From positions 558,001 through 622,000 of the forward strand of contig NZ_VDEZ01000001.1 in assembly GCF_017922435.1 (NCBI RefSeq): a stretch of DNA of 64,000 nt. The letters are read 5' to 3'. Positions 39,840 to 48,720 of the stretch are shown one piece after another. Numbering within the stretch: position 1 is the stretch's first letter; the number at the start of each line of letters is the position of its first letter. The notes below the pieces were generated by a model. The model saw only the letters and a list, made by a program, of their open reading frames with translations. It had not been told where the DNA came from and did no database searches. The position numbers were made by a program, and so were the translations under genes. This DNA is from Thalassospira sp. ER-Se-21-Dark (GTDB taxonomy: Bacteria; Pseudomonadota; Alphaproteobacteria; Rhodospirillales; Thalassospiraceae).

Positions 39840-40499
39840 TTACCAGCCTGCCATTGCAAGCGGATCGACACCAATCACATGACCATGCCCACCCAGGATC
39901 AGGAGATAAAGAACAATCCCGGCAAGGATATCCCGCCCCCGAAAGGCAGCCTTTAGGCCTGACAGCGAAAAACGTCGGGTTGCCGCCAGAAGGAGCGCCT
40001 GTTCGCCATCCGTCATTCCGCGCAGCCGAATTTTCTCCATCCGCCAGAACCCGATCAGGGCAAAAATGCTGCTGCCGCCAAAGAACAGGACGGCGACGAC
40101 ATCACCATTGGCGATCGTGTGTCCGGCCCCCCAAAGGATCATGCCCAATAGCAGTGGATGACGGCAAAACCGATTGATGCCGGGCTTTGCCGGATCAAAG
40201 CCGGTTTTTCGACCAATCGACAGCGGACAGGGTTGAAGAATGGCACAGGCCCACAAAATACAGGCAGGTAACATGACAACCACAAGGAGCTTGGCCTGCC
40301 AGGTTTGATAGTCCCAGAGCAAAAACGACTCCGCGACCAAAACCTCGTTAATGACCCAGCCAAACAGCAGAACTGACAGGATCGAGAATGCAATAATATA
40401 GGGACGATACCCGATACGTCTTACAAGCCTTTCGCGCAGCAAGCCCGGAATAATATGGCCTGCAAGGAAAACGGTTACTGCAATGAAAAACCCTGCCAA
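39840..40499 (-). CDS. NnrU-family membrane protein
   Basis: The 219-residue protein has about six membrane helices. GINRFCRHPLLLGMILWGAGHTIANGDVV (cited in part) is the NnrU signature, also shared with isoprenylcysteine methyltransferase-like proteins. NnrU was named for a link to nitric-oxide and nitrite metabolism, but its biochemical role is unclear. It is read alone on the minus strand, divergent from gcrA across 199 bp. Confidence 0.88.
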   Translation of the reverse strand: MAGFFIAVTVFLAGHIIPGLLRERLVRRIGYRPYIIAFSILSVLLFGWVINEVLVAESFLLWDYQTWQAKLLVVVMLPACILWACAILQPCPLSIGRKTGFDPAKPGINRFCRHPLLLGMILWGAGHTIANGDVVAVLFFGGSSIFALIGFWRMEKIRLRGMTDGEQALLLAATRRFSLSGLKAAFRGRDILAGIVLYLLILGGHGHVIGVDPLAMAGW

Positions 40500-40698
40500 A
40501 ACGCGATCCCCTCTTTACATTGTGGCTTCAACATGCAAATTGCCCTGTTCGCGCAGACGGGCCGGGGTGCGAATCTCCAAGACCCTTGCGTTACACGATA
40601 TTAGCGGATACCTCTGTATCCCTGTTTGACATCGAACAACAAGCACCTGCCGCCGGATATTCTGACCGGCAGACCAAGAAATACGGAATATACTCGAA

Positions 40699-41139
40699 AT
40701 GAGCTGGACGCCGGAAAAGATTGAATTGCTGACCTCGCTCTGGAATCAGGGTTGGACCACGGCACGCATCGGTGAAGAACTGGGCGTTGGCAAGAATGCC
40801 GTCGTTGGCAAGGCACACCGCCTTGGACTGCCCAAGCGCCCGTCCCCGATCCAGCGCCGCGCCGAGGAAGCAGAACAGAAAAAAGCACCGGCCCCCAAAC
40901 AGCAGACCAAAGGCATTTCGATCTTTGATCTTGGTCCGGGCATGTGCCGTTGGCCGTTTGGCGATCCGGGCGATGACGACTTCCATTTCTGCGGCAAGAA
41001 AATCGTGCCGAGCAAGCCTTATTGCGACGAACATTGCGCACAGGCCTACCTTAACGGCAAGAACCCGCGCGAAGACAATCCCCCTGCACAGCAGGGTGGC
41101 CCCGGCGGCAAAGGCCCGCAGGCTGCAAACCGGAAGTAA
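40699..41139 (+). CDS. gcrA: Cell-cycle regulator GcrA
   Basis: The 146-residue protein begins MSWTPEKIELLTSLWNQGWT, then ARIGEELGVGKNAVVGKAHRLGL, the GcrA DNA-binding helix-turn-helix. A Pro/Lys linker follows, and a Cys-rich C-terminus (MCRWPFGDPGDDDFHFCGKKI, with CDEHC) contacts sigma-70. GcrA activates genes at methylated GANTC sites and is a hallmark of Alphaproteobacteria. A strong terminator follows. Confidence 0.97.
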   Translation: MSWTPEKIELLTSLWNQGWTTARIGEELGVGKNAVVGKAHRLGLPKRPSPIQRRAEEAEQKKAPAPKQQTKGISIFDLGPGMCRWPFGDPGDDDFHFCGKKIVPSKPYCDEHCAQAYLNGKNPREDNPPAQQGGPGGKGPQAANRK

Positions 41140-41180
41140 TCTGGTCTGCGCCAGGCAATTGCCCGCATAGACACCGAGAT

Positions 41181-41215
41181 ACAAAAAAGCCGCCTGATCC
41201 GGGCGGCTTTTTTTG
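41181..41215 (+). terminator. Rho-independent terminator after gcrA
   Basis: AAGCCGCC pairs with GGCGGCTT around GATCC-type loop sequence, flanked by six A on the left and seven T on the right. It can serve gcrA and the convergent cpdB transcript. Confidence 0.9.
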
Positions 41216-41237
41216 GGCGATATCAAGGTTCTGTTGG

Positions 41238-43199
41238 TTACCTTGTTTGCAGCACGTATTTGGCAAAGCCTTCCTGATCCTCACCAACGAAACTGATATT
41301 GTCGGGTGCGTTAACAGCCGAGGATGCCTTGGGGCTGGTAACAAACGTTACATCGGACGCCTCACCGATTGGGGCAAAGGTCCAGTTGCCATCCGCCTTC
41401 GGATCAATTTCCTTTTCGGTCAGGATATAGTTGGCAAGCACCGTACGGTTTTCATCGGGTGCCTCGACAATGATCGTCGATCCATCAAGGCCCGGGAAAT
41501 TGCCACCACCCCCGGCGCGATAGTTGTTGGTCGCAACGACAAACTTCTGATCGGCTGTCACCGGTTTGCCTTCGAAGCTCAGATTGACGATGCGGTGACT
41601 ATCGGGATTGATCACTTCACCCGCCTTGTTATAGCGGGCCGGTTTAGTGACATCGATCTGGTAGGTCACGCCGTCAATCACATCGTAATTATAGGTCGGG
41701 AAATCCGGGTTGATCAGAGCCTGTTCTTCGCTGCTGTTTGGATCAATCTGATTGAACTGGCCTGCCGACATTTCAAGCCATTCACGCACCTGATCACCAT
41801 CAAGCAATACTGCGCGCACGGTGTTTGGGTAGATATAAAGGTCCGCGACGTTTTTAAGCGCAATCTTGCCTTCAGGAATGTCGGTGAAATAGTCCGGACC
41901 ACCGCGACCACCGGCCTTGAACGGCGCCCCGGCCGACAGGATCGGGATGCCATCATATTCCGATCCGTTCAGGATCTTTTCGAGATACCATTTCTGGGCA
42001 TTGGTCACGATCTGGATCGAAGGATCATCGGCCACAAGCGCAAAGAAGCTGTTGATCGGTGCCGATGTGGTGCCCACACCTTCGCGCATATAGGCGATGG
42101 TGGCTTCGTGCTCTTCCTTGACCGCGGCAATGATTTCCGGATCGGCTTCCACCAGCGGGGTCACGGTCCGGCCTTCGCGCTGATAGATCGGACGTGCATC
42201 CGACAGACTGTCGGTGACACTCCATTCGCCGTCATCGGATACATTCAAGGTCAGATCGATCACGCCAAGATGGCTGCCCCAGAAGCCCGGCATCACAGCC
42301 GCAACGCCGTTGATCGTGCCTTTGGCGATATCGACACCTTCGAGATCGGAAAAGGTCTCTGACGGGAACACGGTGTGGGCATGGCCAAACAGGATCGCAT
42401 CAATGCCATCGACTTCGGAAAGGTAATAGGTGGCATTTTCTTCCATGCCATTACGCGCCATGGTCGAAAGGCCGGAATGCGGAACGGCAATAACGATATC
42501 CGCCCCCTTTTCACGCATTTCCGGGACATATTTTTTTGCCATCTCGACAATGTCTTTTGCGATCACATTGCCTTCCAGATTGGCCTTGTCCCACTGCATG
42601 ATCTGGGGTGGGACAAAACCGATCACACCGACTTTGGCCTTGTGCACCTTGCCGTCATTATCGGTAAACTCCCGATCCAGCAGCACATAGGGTTCGAAAT
42701 ACGGCTTGTCGTTGTCGGGATTGTCATCGCCATCATCGACAAAGACGTTGGCACTGACATAGGGGAAATTGGCACCGGCCAACGATTTACCCAGAAAATC
42801 GAGGCCATAGTTAAATTCATGGTTCCCGATATTGGCCGCGTCATAGCCAAGGAGGTTCATCGCCTTATAGACCGGATGGACATCACCATCCTTAAGGCCG
42901 CGTTCCTTGGCTATATAATCGCCAAGCGGGTTGCCCTGGATCAGGTCACCATTATCGATAAAGACAACGTTCTCTGCCTCGCCACGTGCGGTTTTAAGCA
43001 GGGTCGCCACCTTTGCAAGACCAACCGTGTCTGACTCGCCATCACGGTAATAGTCATAATTAACCAGATGGGTGTGGATGTCGGTGGTTTCGAGGATGCG
43101 CAAAGACACCTTGCTGTCGGCCAATGCCGTGCTGCTTACCAGTGCGAGTGCCATCGAAATCCCGGTAATCCGGGCAGCTTTTTTGTGAATAAATACCAT
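41238..43199 (-). CDS. cpdB: Periplasmic 2',3'-cyclic-nucleotide 2'-phosphodiesterase/3'-nucleotidase
   Basis: The 653-residue protein has a signal peptide (about 1-27), an N-terminal metallophosphatase (ETTDIHTHLVNYDYY at about 37, FIDNGDLIQGNPLGDY, NIGNHEFNYGLD) and a C-terminal 5'-nucleotidase domain from about 365 (LSAGAPFKAGGRGG, VVATNNYRAGGGGNFPGL). It hydrolyses 2',3'-cyclic nucleotides and 3'-nucleotides in the periplasm for nutrient use. The length fits the family. Confidence 0.96.
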   Translation of the reverse strand: MVFIHKKAARITGISMALALVSSTALADSKVSLRILETTDIHTHLVNYDYYRDGESDTVGLAKVATLLKTARGEAENVVFIDNGDLIQGNPLGDYIAKERGLKDGDVHPVYKAMNLLGYDAANIGNHEFNYGLDFLGKSLAGANFPYVSANVFVDDGDDNPDNDKPYFEPYVLLDREFTDNDGKVHKAKVGVIGFVPPQIMQWDKANLEGNVIAKDIVEMAKKYVPEMREKGADIVIAVPHSGLSTMARNGMEENATYYLSEVDGIDAILFGHAHTVFPSETFSDLEGVDIAKGTINGVAAVMPGFWGSHLGVIDLTLNVSDDGEWSVTDSLSDARPIYQREGRTVTPLVEADPEIIAAVKEEHEATIAYMREGVGTTSAPINSFFALVADDPSIQIVTNAQKWYLEKILNGSEYDGIPILSAGAPFKAGGRGGPDYFTDIPEGKIALKNVADLYIYPNTVRAVLLDGDQVREWLEMSAGQFNQIDPNSSEEQALINPDFPTYNYDVIDGVTYQIDVTKPARYNKAGEVINPDSHRIVNLSFEGKPVTADQKFVVATNNYRAGGGGNFPGLDGSTIIVEAPDENRTVLANYILTEKEIDPKADGNWTFAPIGEASDVTFVTSPKASSAVNAPDNISFVGEDQEGFAKYVLQTR

Positions 43200-43299
43200 C
43201 GAGCCGTGTCCCTGCTTATGCGTTAAACCGCGAAACTGTAATCCCGTTTAAATGGCGGGGTTTTGAAGATTTTGCGAAAAAGGCAGGGCAAACACAAAC

Positions 43300-43335
43300 A
43301 GAAACGCCTGCCACGATCGGCAGACGTTTCTGGTC
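43300..43335 (-). terminator. Terminator after the MFS transporter gene
   Basis: Read on the minus strand, AGAAACGTCTGCC pairs imperfectly with GGCAGGCGTTTCT and is followed by a T-rich stretch. It lies about 20 nt beyond the stop codon of the transporter gene. Confidence 0.65.
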
Positions 43336-43352
43336 TGAGACATATTTGGCGA

Positions 43353-44633
43353 TCAGGCTGGCTGCATCACGGTTGATTTGTATCCACGAATGACCTCGTT
43401 TCCGGGCTCCGGATCGTGTGGGACGTTCAGGGCCAGAACCAGTGAGACAAAGGCCATGGCCGCCCCGGCAAGGAACACCGCACCCGGCGATATCAGCCAA
43501 AGCAAACCGAAGGCGGCCGGGATGAAAACGGCGGCGATATGGTTGATCGTAAAGCTGACCCCAGCGGTTGAGGAGATATCAGCCGGATCGGCGATCTTCT
43601 GGAAATAGGTCTTGATGGCAATCGCCAGCGCAAAGAACAGATGGTCAATCACATAAAGACCACCGGCCAGAATGTGGTTTTCGACAAAGGCGTAGGAGAC
43701 GAAAACAATGAACAGGCCGGCATATTCGAAGACCAGCGCACGGCGTTCGCCCCATTTGCCGATCATCTTGCCGATCTTGGGGGCGAGGAACATGTTGATC
43801 ACGTGGTTAAGCAAATACAACAAGGTGATGGTTGCTGCGTCATAGCCGAACTTTTCGACCATCAGGAAGCCGGCAAACACGGTAAAGATCTGACGGCGTG
43901 CACCACTCATGAAAGTCAGCGCATAGTAAAGCCAATAGCGTTTGCGCAAGATCAGCTTCTTGTTCTGCGGATGGGCATCGGCAAATTTCGGAAACGCCCC
44001 CCAGACAAACAAGGCGGCCAGGATAGTCAACGCACCGCCGAACAGATAGACATAGCGATACTCGACGGCAAAGACTTCGAGCATCACCCAGACCATGCCA
44101 AACATGATCAACGACGAGATTGATTTTGCCGACAGTTGCCGCCCCATGACCATGGCGGTGCGATCCTTACGCACCCATTGCAATGACAAGGCCTGCTGCA
44201 TGGTTTCGAAATAATGGAAGCCGATCGACATTAGAACCGTCGTGCAATAAAGGCCGATCACGGTCGGGAAATAACCCGATATGGCAACGCCAATTCCAAG
44301 CACCAGCAGTGACAGAACTGCAAAGGTTTGTTCACGCAGAACCAGCAGCACAAAAATCGCGGTGAAGGCAAGGAAACCGGGGATTTCACGCAAGGACTGC
44401 AAGATGCCGATCTCGCGGCCGGTGAAATCGGCCATCTCGACCGAAAAGTTGTTTAGCAGCGCCATCCAGGTCGAAAAGGACAGCGGCATGGCGGCCGCCA
44501 TGACGATCAGCAGAACTTCCGGATTGCGCCAACCCTTATGGACCGGTGCTGCACTCACATCATTGGGGGCGTCGGGCGCATCACCAAGTGGGGCCGCGTG
44601 ATTGCTGGCTTCCGGTATGATTTCCTTGGACAT
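43353..44633 (-). CDS. Major facilitator superfamily transporter
   Basis: The 426-residue protein has a soluble N-terminus of about 35 residues and then twelve predicted membrane helices. The loop between helices 2 and 3 reads GREIGILQSLREIPGF, and QWVRKDRTAMVMGR follows helix 5. No substrate motif is recognisable. It is divergent from a cupin-AraC regulator gene 155 bp away, which may control it. Confidence 0.88.
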   Translation of the reverse strand: MSKEIIPEASNHAAPLGDAPDAPNDVSAAPVHKGWRNPEVLLIVMAAAMPLSFSTWMALLNNFSVEMADFTGREIGILQSLREIPGFLAFTAIFVLLVLREQTFAVLSLLVLGIGVAISGYFPTVIGLYCTTVLMSIGFHYFETMQQALSLQWVRKDRTAMVMGRQLSAKSISSLIMFGMVWVMLEVFAVEYRYVYLFGGALTILAALFVWGAFPKFADAHPQNKKLILRKRYWLYYALTFMSGARRQIFTVFAGFLMVEKFGYDAATITLLYLLNHVINMFLAPKIGKMIGKWGERRALVFEYAGLFIVFVSYAFVENHILAGGLYVIDHLFFALAIAIKTYFQKIADPADISSTAGVSFTINHIAAVFIPAAFGLLWLISPGAVFLAGAAMAFVSLVLALNVPHDPEPGNEVIRGYKSTVMQPA

Positions 44634-44788
44634 TGTACCTCCGAGGACAGGATCGTTGTGGTGGCATCAACCCTGTCAAAAAGTATGAGTTTTTGAATGC
44701 GACCAAGTTAAACCTGTCCGATCCGTCTGTCTTGCGGTAATCTGCCATCATATATCGCAACCAAGACAGATTTGAATGTTGCCGTATC

Positions 44789-45589
44789 ATGGTTCATATC
44801 CTCAACACCTTTGACGGACGTCCGGAACATCACAACAAGATCCCCCGCCCGCGCGAACTGCCACGCGCGGTATATGTCCGGGTCAGTGATATGCCGGCTG
44901 GCTATCACGTTGCGGCACACAGCCATGACTGGAACCAGCTTTTATATGCGATTGAGGGCACGATGACCGTGGTGACAGAGGCCGGGATGTGGATCGTGCC
45001 GCCCCAGCGCGCGGTATGGGTCCCACCCCACACGCAGCATGCGGTGACCTGCACTGGCTTTACCCGGGCGCGCCACCTTTATATCGGTCGGGACGTTGCC
45101 GCCAACCTGCCCGATCGCTGCATGGTTCTGGAAGTCAGTCCGCTTTTGCGCGAACTGATCCGGGCCGCAACCGAAATTCCGGTCGAATATGATGAAGATG
45201 GAGAAGAAGGTCGCCTGATCCGCGTATTGCTTGATCAGATCAAGGCCCCCGATCACGACAAGCTTTACCTGCCTGCGCCCAAGGATACACGGCTGGCCCG
45301 CATTTGCGATCACTTGCAAAGTGACCCGGCAGATAACCGCACGCTTGAGGACTGGGCAAAGGTATGCGGTGCCTCAAGCCGGACGCTTGCCCGGCTTTTT
45401 CAGCGCGAAACCGGCATGCCATTCCGCGAATGGCGGCAAAAGCTTCGTCTGCTCCATGCGCTTGAAAAGCTCGCCAATGACCGTCCGGTGACCGAAATCG
45501 CACTTGATCTTGGCTATGAGACCCCATCGGCCTTTATCGCAATGTTTCGCAAGGCCACAGGCCGCACACCGGGCAGCTATTTCCGCTAG
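44789..45589 (+). CDS. AraC-family regulator with N-terminal cupin
   Basis: The 266-residue protein has a cupin domain at about 25-100 (HSHDWNQLLYAIEGTMTV, IVPPQRAVWVPPHTQH) and the AraC double HTH at about 165-260 (SRTLARLFQRETGMPFREWRQKLR, PVTEIALDLGYETPSAFIAMFRKATGRTPG, cited in part). It probably controls the divergent MFS transporter gene. The ligand is unknown. Confidence 0.92.
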   Translation: MVHILNTFDGRPEHHNKIPRPRELPRAVYVRVSDMPAGYHVAAHSHDWNQLLYAIEGTMTVVTEAGMWIVPPQRAVWVPPHTQHAVTCTGFTRARHLYIGRDVAANLPDRCMVLEVSPLLRELIRAATEIPVEYDEDGEEGRLIRVLLDQIKAPDHDKLYLPAPKDTRLARICDHLQSDPADNRTLEDWAKVCGASSRTLARLFQRETGMPFREWRQKLRLLHALEKLANDRPVTEIALDLGYETPSAFIAMFRKATGRTPGSYFR

Positions 45590-45600
45590 GCCCGGGATAA

Positions 45601-46176
45601 TCAGTGGTCGTAACGGGTTACACGGGGTTTCGGCGGAATGATCTCGTGCTCGGGCTCAAGATATGTGCCGTACCGCTTCGTCACCTTCACATGGTCCCGA
45701 CAAGGGTTCTGACCATTGGCACACATGTTGTGAAGCTGAACCATGAATTCCGAGGACAAACCGTTTCGTTCATGCGTCGCGTTTTCCGACGCCCGATTGG
45801 TAAACCTGCCATTGCTCAGACGATCAAGGCGCTTATCCGTTTTCGGCGCAACAGCACCGTCATGATGCATGACGCGGATGCCTTCAAGAAACGCCATCAT
45901 TTCCATCACGGATTTAAGCATCCCGACGCTGTTTTCAAAGGTTCGGGTCACGGCGACCGAAGCTTCTTCTATGTAGTCGGCAAATAATCCATCACCGTCT
46001 GCATCGGACGGCTCGTATGTGTGTATGCCCGCTGCCATGCGGCTTTTCCAGGCCTGATGGTTGGGCTCATTGACGCGACGCCCTGGAAGAATATGGCTGT
46101 TTTGTCCCCAGTCACGTCCATGACCGGTACAATTAACCTCACCCTTCCGGCGTGCCGGATGTGGTTCGTACGACAT
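45601..46176 (-). CDS. Protein of unknown function, paralogue A of the EPHPARR pair
   Basis: The 191-residue product starts MSYEPHPARRKGEVN and continues GHGRDWGQNSHILPGRR, then NEPNHQAWKSR. This block matches the neighbouring paralogue at 29 of 43 positions and contains P-x-R-R-x-x-E-x-N twice, 24 residues apart. The middle (TFENSVGMLKSVMEMMAFLEGIR) also aligns. The C-terminal 60 residues are basic and unrelated to the paralogue. There is no signal peptide or membrane span. I chose the second of two adjacent ATGs, which has GGGGAAAG upstream; the frame's longer start at 46419 would cross the operator repeats. I do not recognise the family. Confidence 0.75.
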   Translation of the reverse strand: MSYEPHPARRKGEVNCTGHGRDWGQNSHILPGRRVNEPNHQAWKSRMAAGIHTYEPSDADGDGLFADYIEEASVAVTRTFENSVGMLKSVMEMMAFLEGIRVMHHDGAVAPKTDKRLDRLSNGRFTNRASENATHERNGLSSEFMVQLHNMCANGQNPCRDHVKVTKRYGTYLEPEHEIIPPKPRVTRYDH

Positions 46177-46311
46177 CATCTCTTTCCCCAGAGCGTAATA
46201 TGTGCGCTTCTCTGATATCCATGCCCTTACTTGAACGCAGATATTCCCACTCTGTGAACGGACATGTGTCTTATTATTTAATCCACAAATACCATAGGTT
46301 ATTTGCTGGAA

Positions 46312-46351
46312 TTGCACATTCCATCCATATGAATATGCAAATTGTCCAAAA
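46312..46351 (-). promoter_or_regulatory. Tandem 21-bp-spaced operator-like repeats upstream of paralogue A
   Basis: Two 19-bp units lie at 46312-46330 (TTGCACATTCCATCCATAT) and 46333-46351 (ATATGCAAATTGTCCAAAA) on the plus strand, offset by exactly 21 bp. The second shares 13 of 19 positions with a unit upstream of paralogue B, the first 11 of 19 with the other. They end 136 bp before the gene's start. Two-helical-turn tandem spacing is typical of AraC-family sites. Confidence 0.55.
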
Positions 46352-46565
46352 AACGTATCAAAACCCAGCTTTTCGACTTTTGACAAGGCTTTCAAAAAGC
46401 ACACAGCAGCCAACAGCACCCAGATACACTATCCGGTCTGACCCGCATTTATGCCTGGATCAGGAAATAGAAATACACACTGCAATACACACCGGGTGAT
46501 CGCAAGTCAGCCTCACCTCGGGTAGTGATACTTTCAGTCCTTTATGGTCGACCTTGAGTTTATTT

Positions 46566-47126
46566 TTAGTGCGAGACCCGTGATACGACATCATTCGCCG
46601 CTTGAATGCGGTCGCCATAGGCCATCGCCTTCGCACCATGGTTGAGCGACGGAATGCGTTCCGACGCACCCAATACGGCCAGCTGGTCAATCACGGCCAG
46701 CACCCATGGGCGGGTGTCATTACCTTCGCCACCTGTTGACGACGTGTCTTTCGTTTGGTCCAGAAGTCGCTCGTCTGCGCTGAAGATATCATTTTCATTA
46801 GACACAGAACGGATGGCTTCCAATACGCGGACCAGTTCAGAAAGCGACTTCATCATATCGAAGGTCGCCGCAAGAGACTGGTTCACAGAAGACGGTTCAG
46901 CACCTTGCGCCATCTCAGGATCGCCAAAGCGTGACGCTGCTGATAGTTCATCATCAAAGGATAGGAAAACCGGTTCCTGATCTTCCCGGCTCTGCCAGAA
47001 ATGATGATTTTTCTCGCCTTGACGACGTCCGGGTAACACGTGGCAGTTCTTTCCCCAGTCACGGCCGGGGCCGGCATAGTTTTTCTCCCCCGTCCGGCGT
47101 GCCGGATGTGGTTCTGTCGAATGCAT
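46566..47126 (-). CDS. Protein of unknown function, paralogue B of the EPHPARR pair
   Basis: The 186-residue product starts MHSTEPHPARRTGEKN, then GPGRDWGKNCHVLPGRR and GEKNHHFWQSRED, the same block as paralogue A. A second shared part is TFDMMKSLSELVRVLEAIR near residue 90. The C-terminal half (DTRPWVLAVIDQLAVLGASERI) differs from paralogue A. There is no signal peptide or membrane span and only one Cys in the block. It lies divergently next to an AraC regulator and 389 bp upstream of paralogue A. No family was recognised. Confidence 0.78.
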   Translation of the reverse strand: MHSTEPHPARRTGEKNYAGPGRDWGKNCHVLPGRRQGEKNHHFWQSREDQEPVFLSFDDELSAASRFGDPEMAQGAEPSSVNQSLAATFDMMKSLSELVRVLEAIRSVSNENDIFSADERLLDQTKDTSSTGGEGNDTRPWVLAVIDQLAVLGASERIPSLNHGAKAMAYGDRIQAANDVVSRVSH

Positions 47127-47239
47127 CTAATCCCCCAAGGTTCGGTGCACACACTGATAAGGGCCGCCAGCGTTTTCTGTTTTTCGTCATAGGCGGCATC
47201 TCTGTTTTTTGGATTTTTACCATGTGCAGCGGGGAGACA

Positions 47240-47279
47240 ATGCACGAAGCGTCCAAAAAAATGTGCGAACCATCCAAAA
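47240..47279 (-). promoter_or_regulatory. Tandem 21-bp-spaced operator-like repeats upstream of paralogue B
   Basis: ATGCACGAAGCGTCCAAAA at 47240-47258 and ATGTGCGAACCATCCAAAA at 47261-47279 match at about 15 of 19 positions and are offset by exactly 21 bp. They lie 114-153 bp before the start of paralogue B and between it and the divergent AraC gene. The same arrangement occurs before paralogue A. Confidence 0.65.
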
Positions 47280-47344
47280 CACCTAATAAAGGGATTTCGC
47301 AAAAATAATCCCTAACATCCCGTATAGCCATAAAACCTTAGAAC

Positions 47345-47418
47345 CAAAGGTATAATCCAGATCTCCCTACGCAATCATAACACCTTTGCGTTCATTTTCA
47401 CCTAAACCTATACCTTTG
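47345..47418. repeat. Repeated CAAAGGT elements upstream of the AraC gene
   Basis: CAAAGGTATA at 47345-47354 recurs as its exact reverse complement at 47409-47418. A third copy of the ACCTTTG core lies at 47384-47390. They are in the AraC gene's own leader and may be sites for another regulator or for autoregulation. Confidence 0.4.
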
Positions 47419-47546
47419 TGGTTTTGACGAAACGCCCGGTTTTCGCTTAATATGAAAAAAATCTGGTATTAGAGATATTGAATACTAATCCAGATCAACC
47501 CGCGCAAGTAGCGTTGTTTGCAATGAAGCAAAACCGGGAGTCAGGC

Positions 47547-48584
47547 ATGACACAGTCAGCAACCCATACTTTTTTCACGGTCAATGACCTACCTATGTCC
47601 AAACGTTATGACGTTTGGCAAAGTAGTATTGACTGCATTTTCAGCGTCGAAACCCTTCCCGACATCCGCAAGAACAACTTCCATGCAACATTGGATGCGG
47701 ATTTGTTGGGATCGATGATGATCGCCCGCACCAACAGCACACATCAGTTCTGGGAACGCAGTTCCAAGACAATCGCTGCCGACGGCATGGATCATTATAT
47801 GGTCCAGCTTTACTATAACGGCGGCATGTCGACAGATGACGGCAAGGACGGCCAGGAAATAGAAGCTGACGGCTTGCTCTTTCAGGACCTGTCGCAAGTA
47901 GCACGGGCGACAACAAGCGATTTTGATAACCTTGCCTTCGTCATTCCTCGTCCCCTTCTTGAAGACCGGCTTACCCTGCCCGAAGATCACAACATGCGGT
48001 TTCTCAGCCCGCGTGACCCGATGGTCCGGGTTGTTGCAAATCTGATGCGCTCGCTGAAGGCCAATGCTTCGGCGCTCAGGACTGAGCACGCCCATGTGCT
48101 TGAAAGCAGCTTTGCCGATATGCTTGCCGCCTGCCTCAATTCCGCATATGGCGAAACCAGCGAGACGACCAACAAACGCCAGAACCTTGAAGTCATGACG
48201 TTGATCCGGCGTTATTTCCGTGAGAATTTTTCACGCCCCGATCTCACCCCGGACCGTGCGGCAAGAGAGTTAGGCATTTCACGGTCCAAGCTGTATCAGT
48301 TGCTTGAAGAGCATGGTGGCGTTTATCGCTATACACGTGATCTGCGTCTGCGCCGTGCCAAGCAATTGCTTAGCACCACAACGAAGCGTCCCCGTTCCCT
48401 TTACGACGTCGCGCTTGAGTGCGGGTTTTCCAGTGACACGTCCTTCATCCGGGCTTTTCGCGAGAAATTTGACATGACGCCGGGTGATTTCAGACGCAGC
48501 CAGCAAAATACATTGAATAACGAGCAGGACGCGGATGGCAGTGAACGTGATACACGCTATGAAAAGTGGCTGCACACCCTTTAA
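47547..48584 (+). CDS. AraC-family regulator with AraC_binding_2-type N-terminal domain
   Basis: The 345-residue protein has an N-terminal ligand/dimerisation region like the AraC-binding-like type (DLPMSKRYDVWQSSI, DHYMVQLYYNGG). The C-terminal double HTH is at about 235-330 (RAARELGISRSKLYQLLEEHGG and DVALECGFSSDTSFIRAFREKF, MTPGDFR). The frame is open from a TTG at 47478, but the ATG at 47547 has GGGAG at 8 nt. It is divergent from the unknown paralogue B and is the probable regulator of both paralogues. Confidence 0.92.
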   Translation: MTQSATHTFFTVNDLPMSKRYDVWQSSIDCIFSVETLPDIRKNNFHATLDADLLGSMMIARTNSTHQFWERSSKTIAADGMDHYMVQLYYNGGMSTDDGKDGQEIEADGLLFQDLSQVARATTSDFDNLAFVIPRPLLEDRLTLPEDHNMRFLSPRDPMVRVVANLMRSLKANASALRTEHAHVLESSFADMLAACLNSAYGETSETTNKRQNLEVMTLIRRYFRENFSRPDLTPDRAARELGISRSKLYQLLEEHGGVYRYTRDLRLRRAKQLLSTTTKRPRSLYDVALECGFSSDTSFIRAFREKFDMTPGDFRRSQQNTLNNEQDADGSERDTRYEKWLHTL

Positions 48585-48720
48585 AGAGCCCCTTTTACCG
48601 CCAAGCCGTGTCAGATTTCCCGCATCTCTGACATGAAATTTTATCAGTATTGCCCGCCACCAACTTACGATATTCCTGAAAACAGGTGCCAAGCACCCGC
48701 CACCATTCAGGAAGATCGCA

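Noticed and set aside
43216-43500. 94-codon frame opposite no gene in part, after cpdB
   Set aside because: It overlaps the end of the MFS gene and a terminator hairpin, and its composition is not protein-like.
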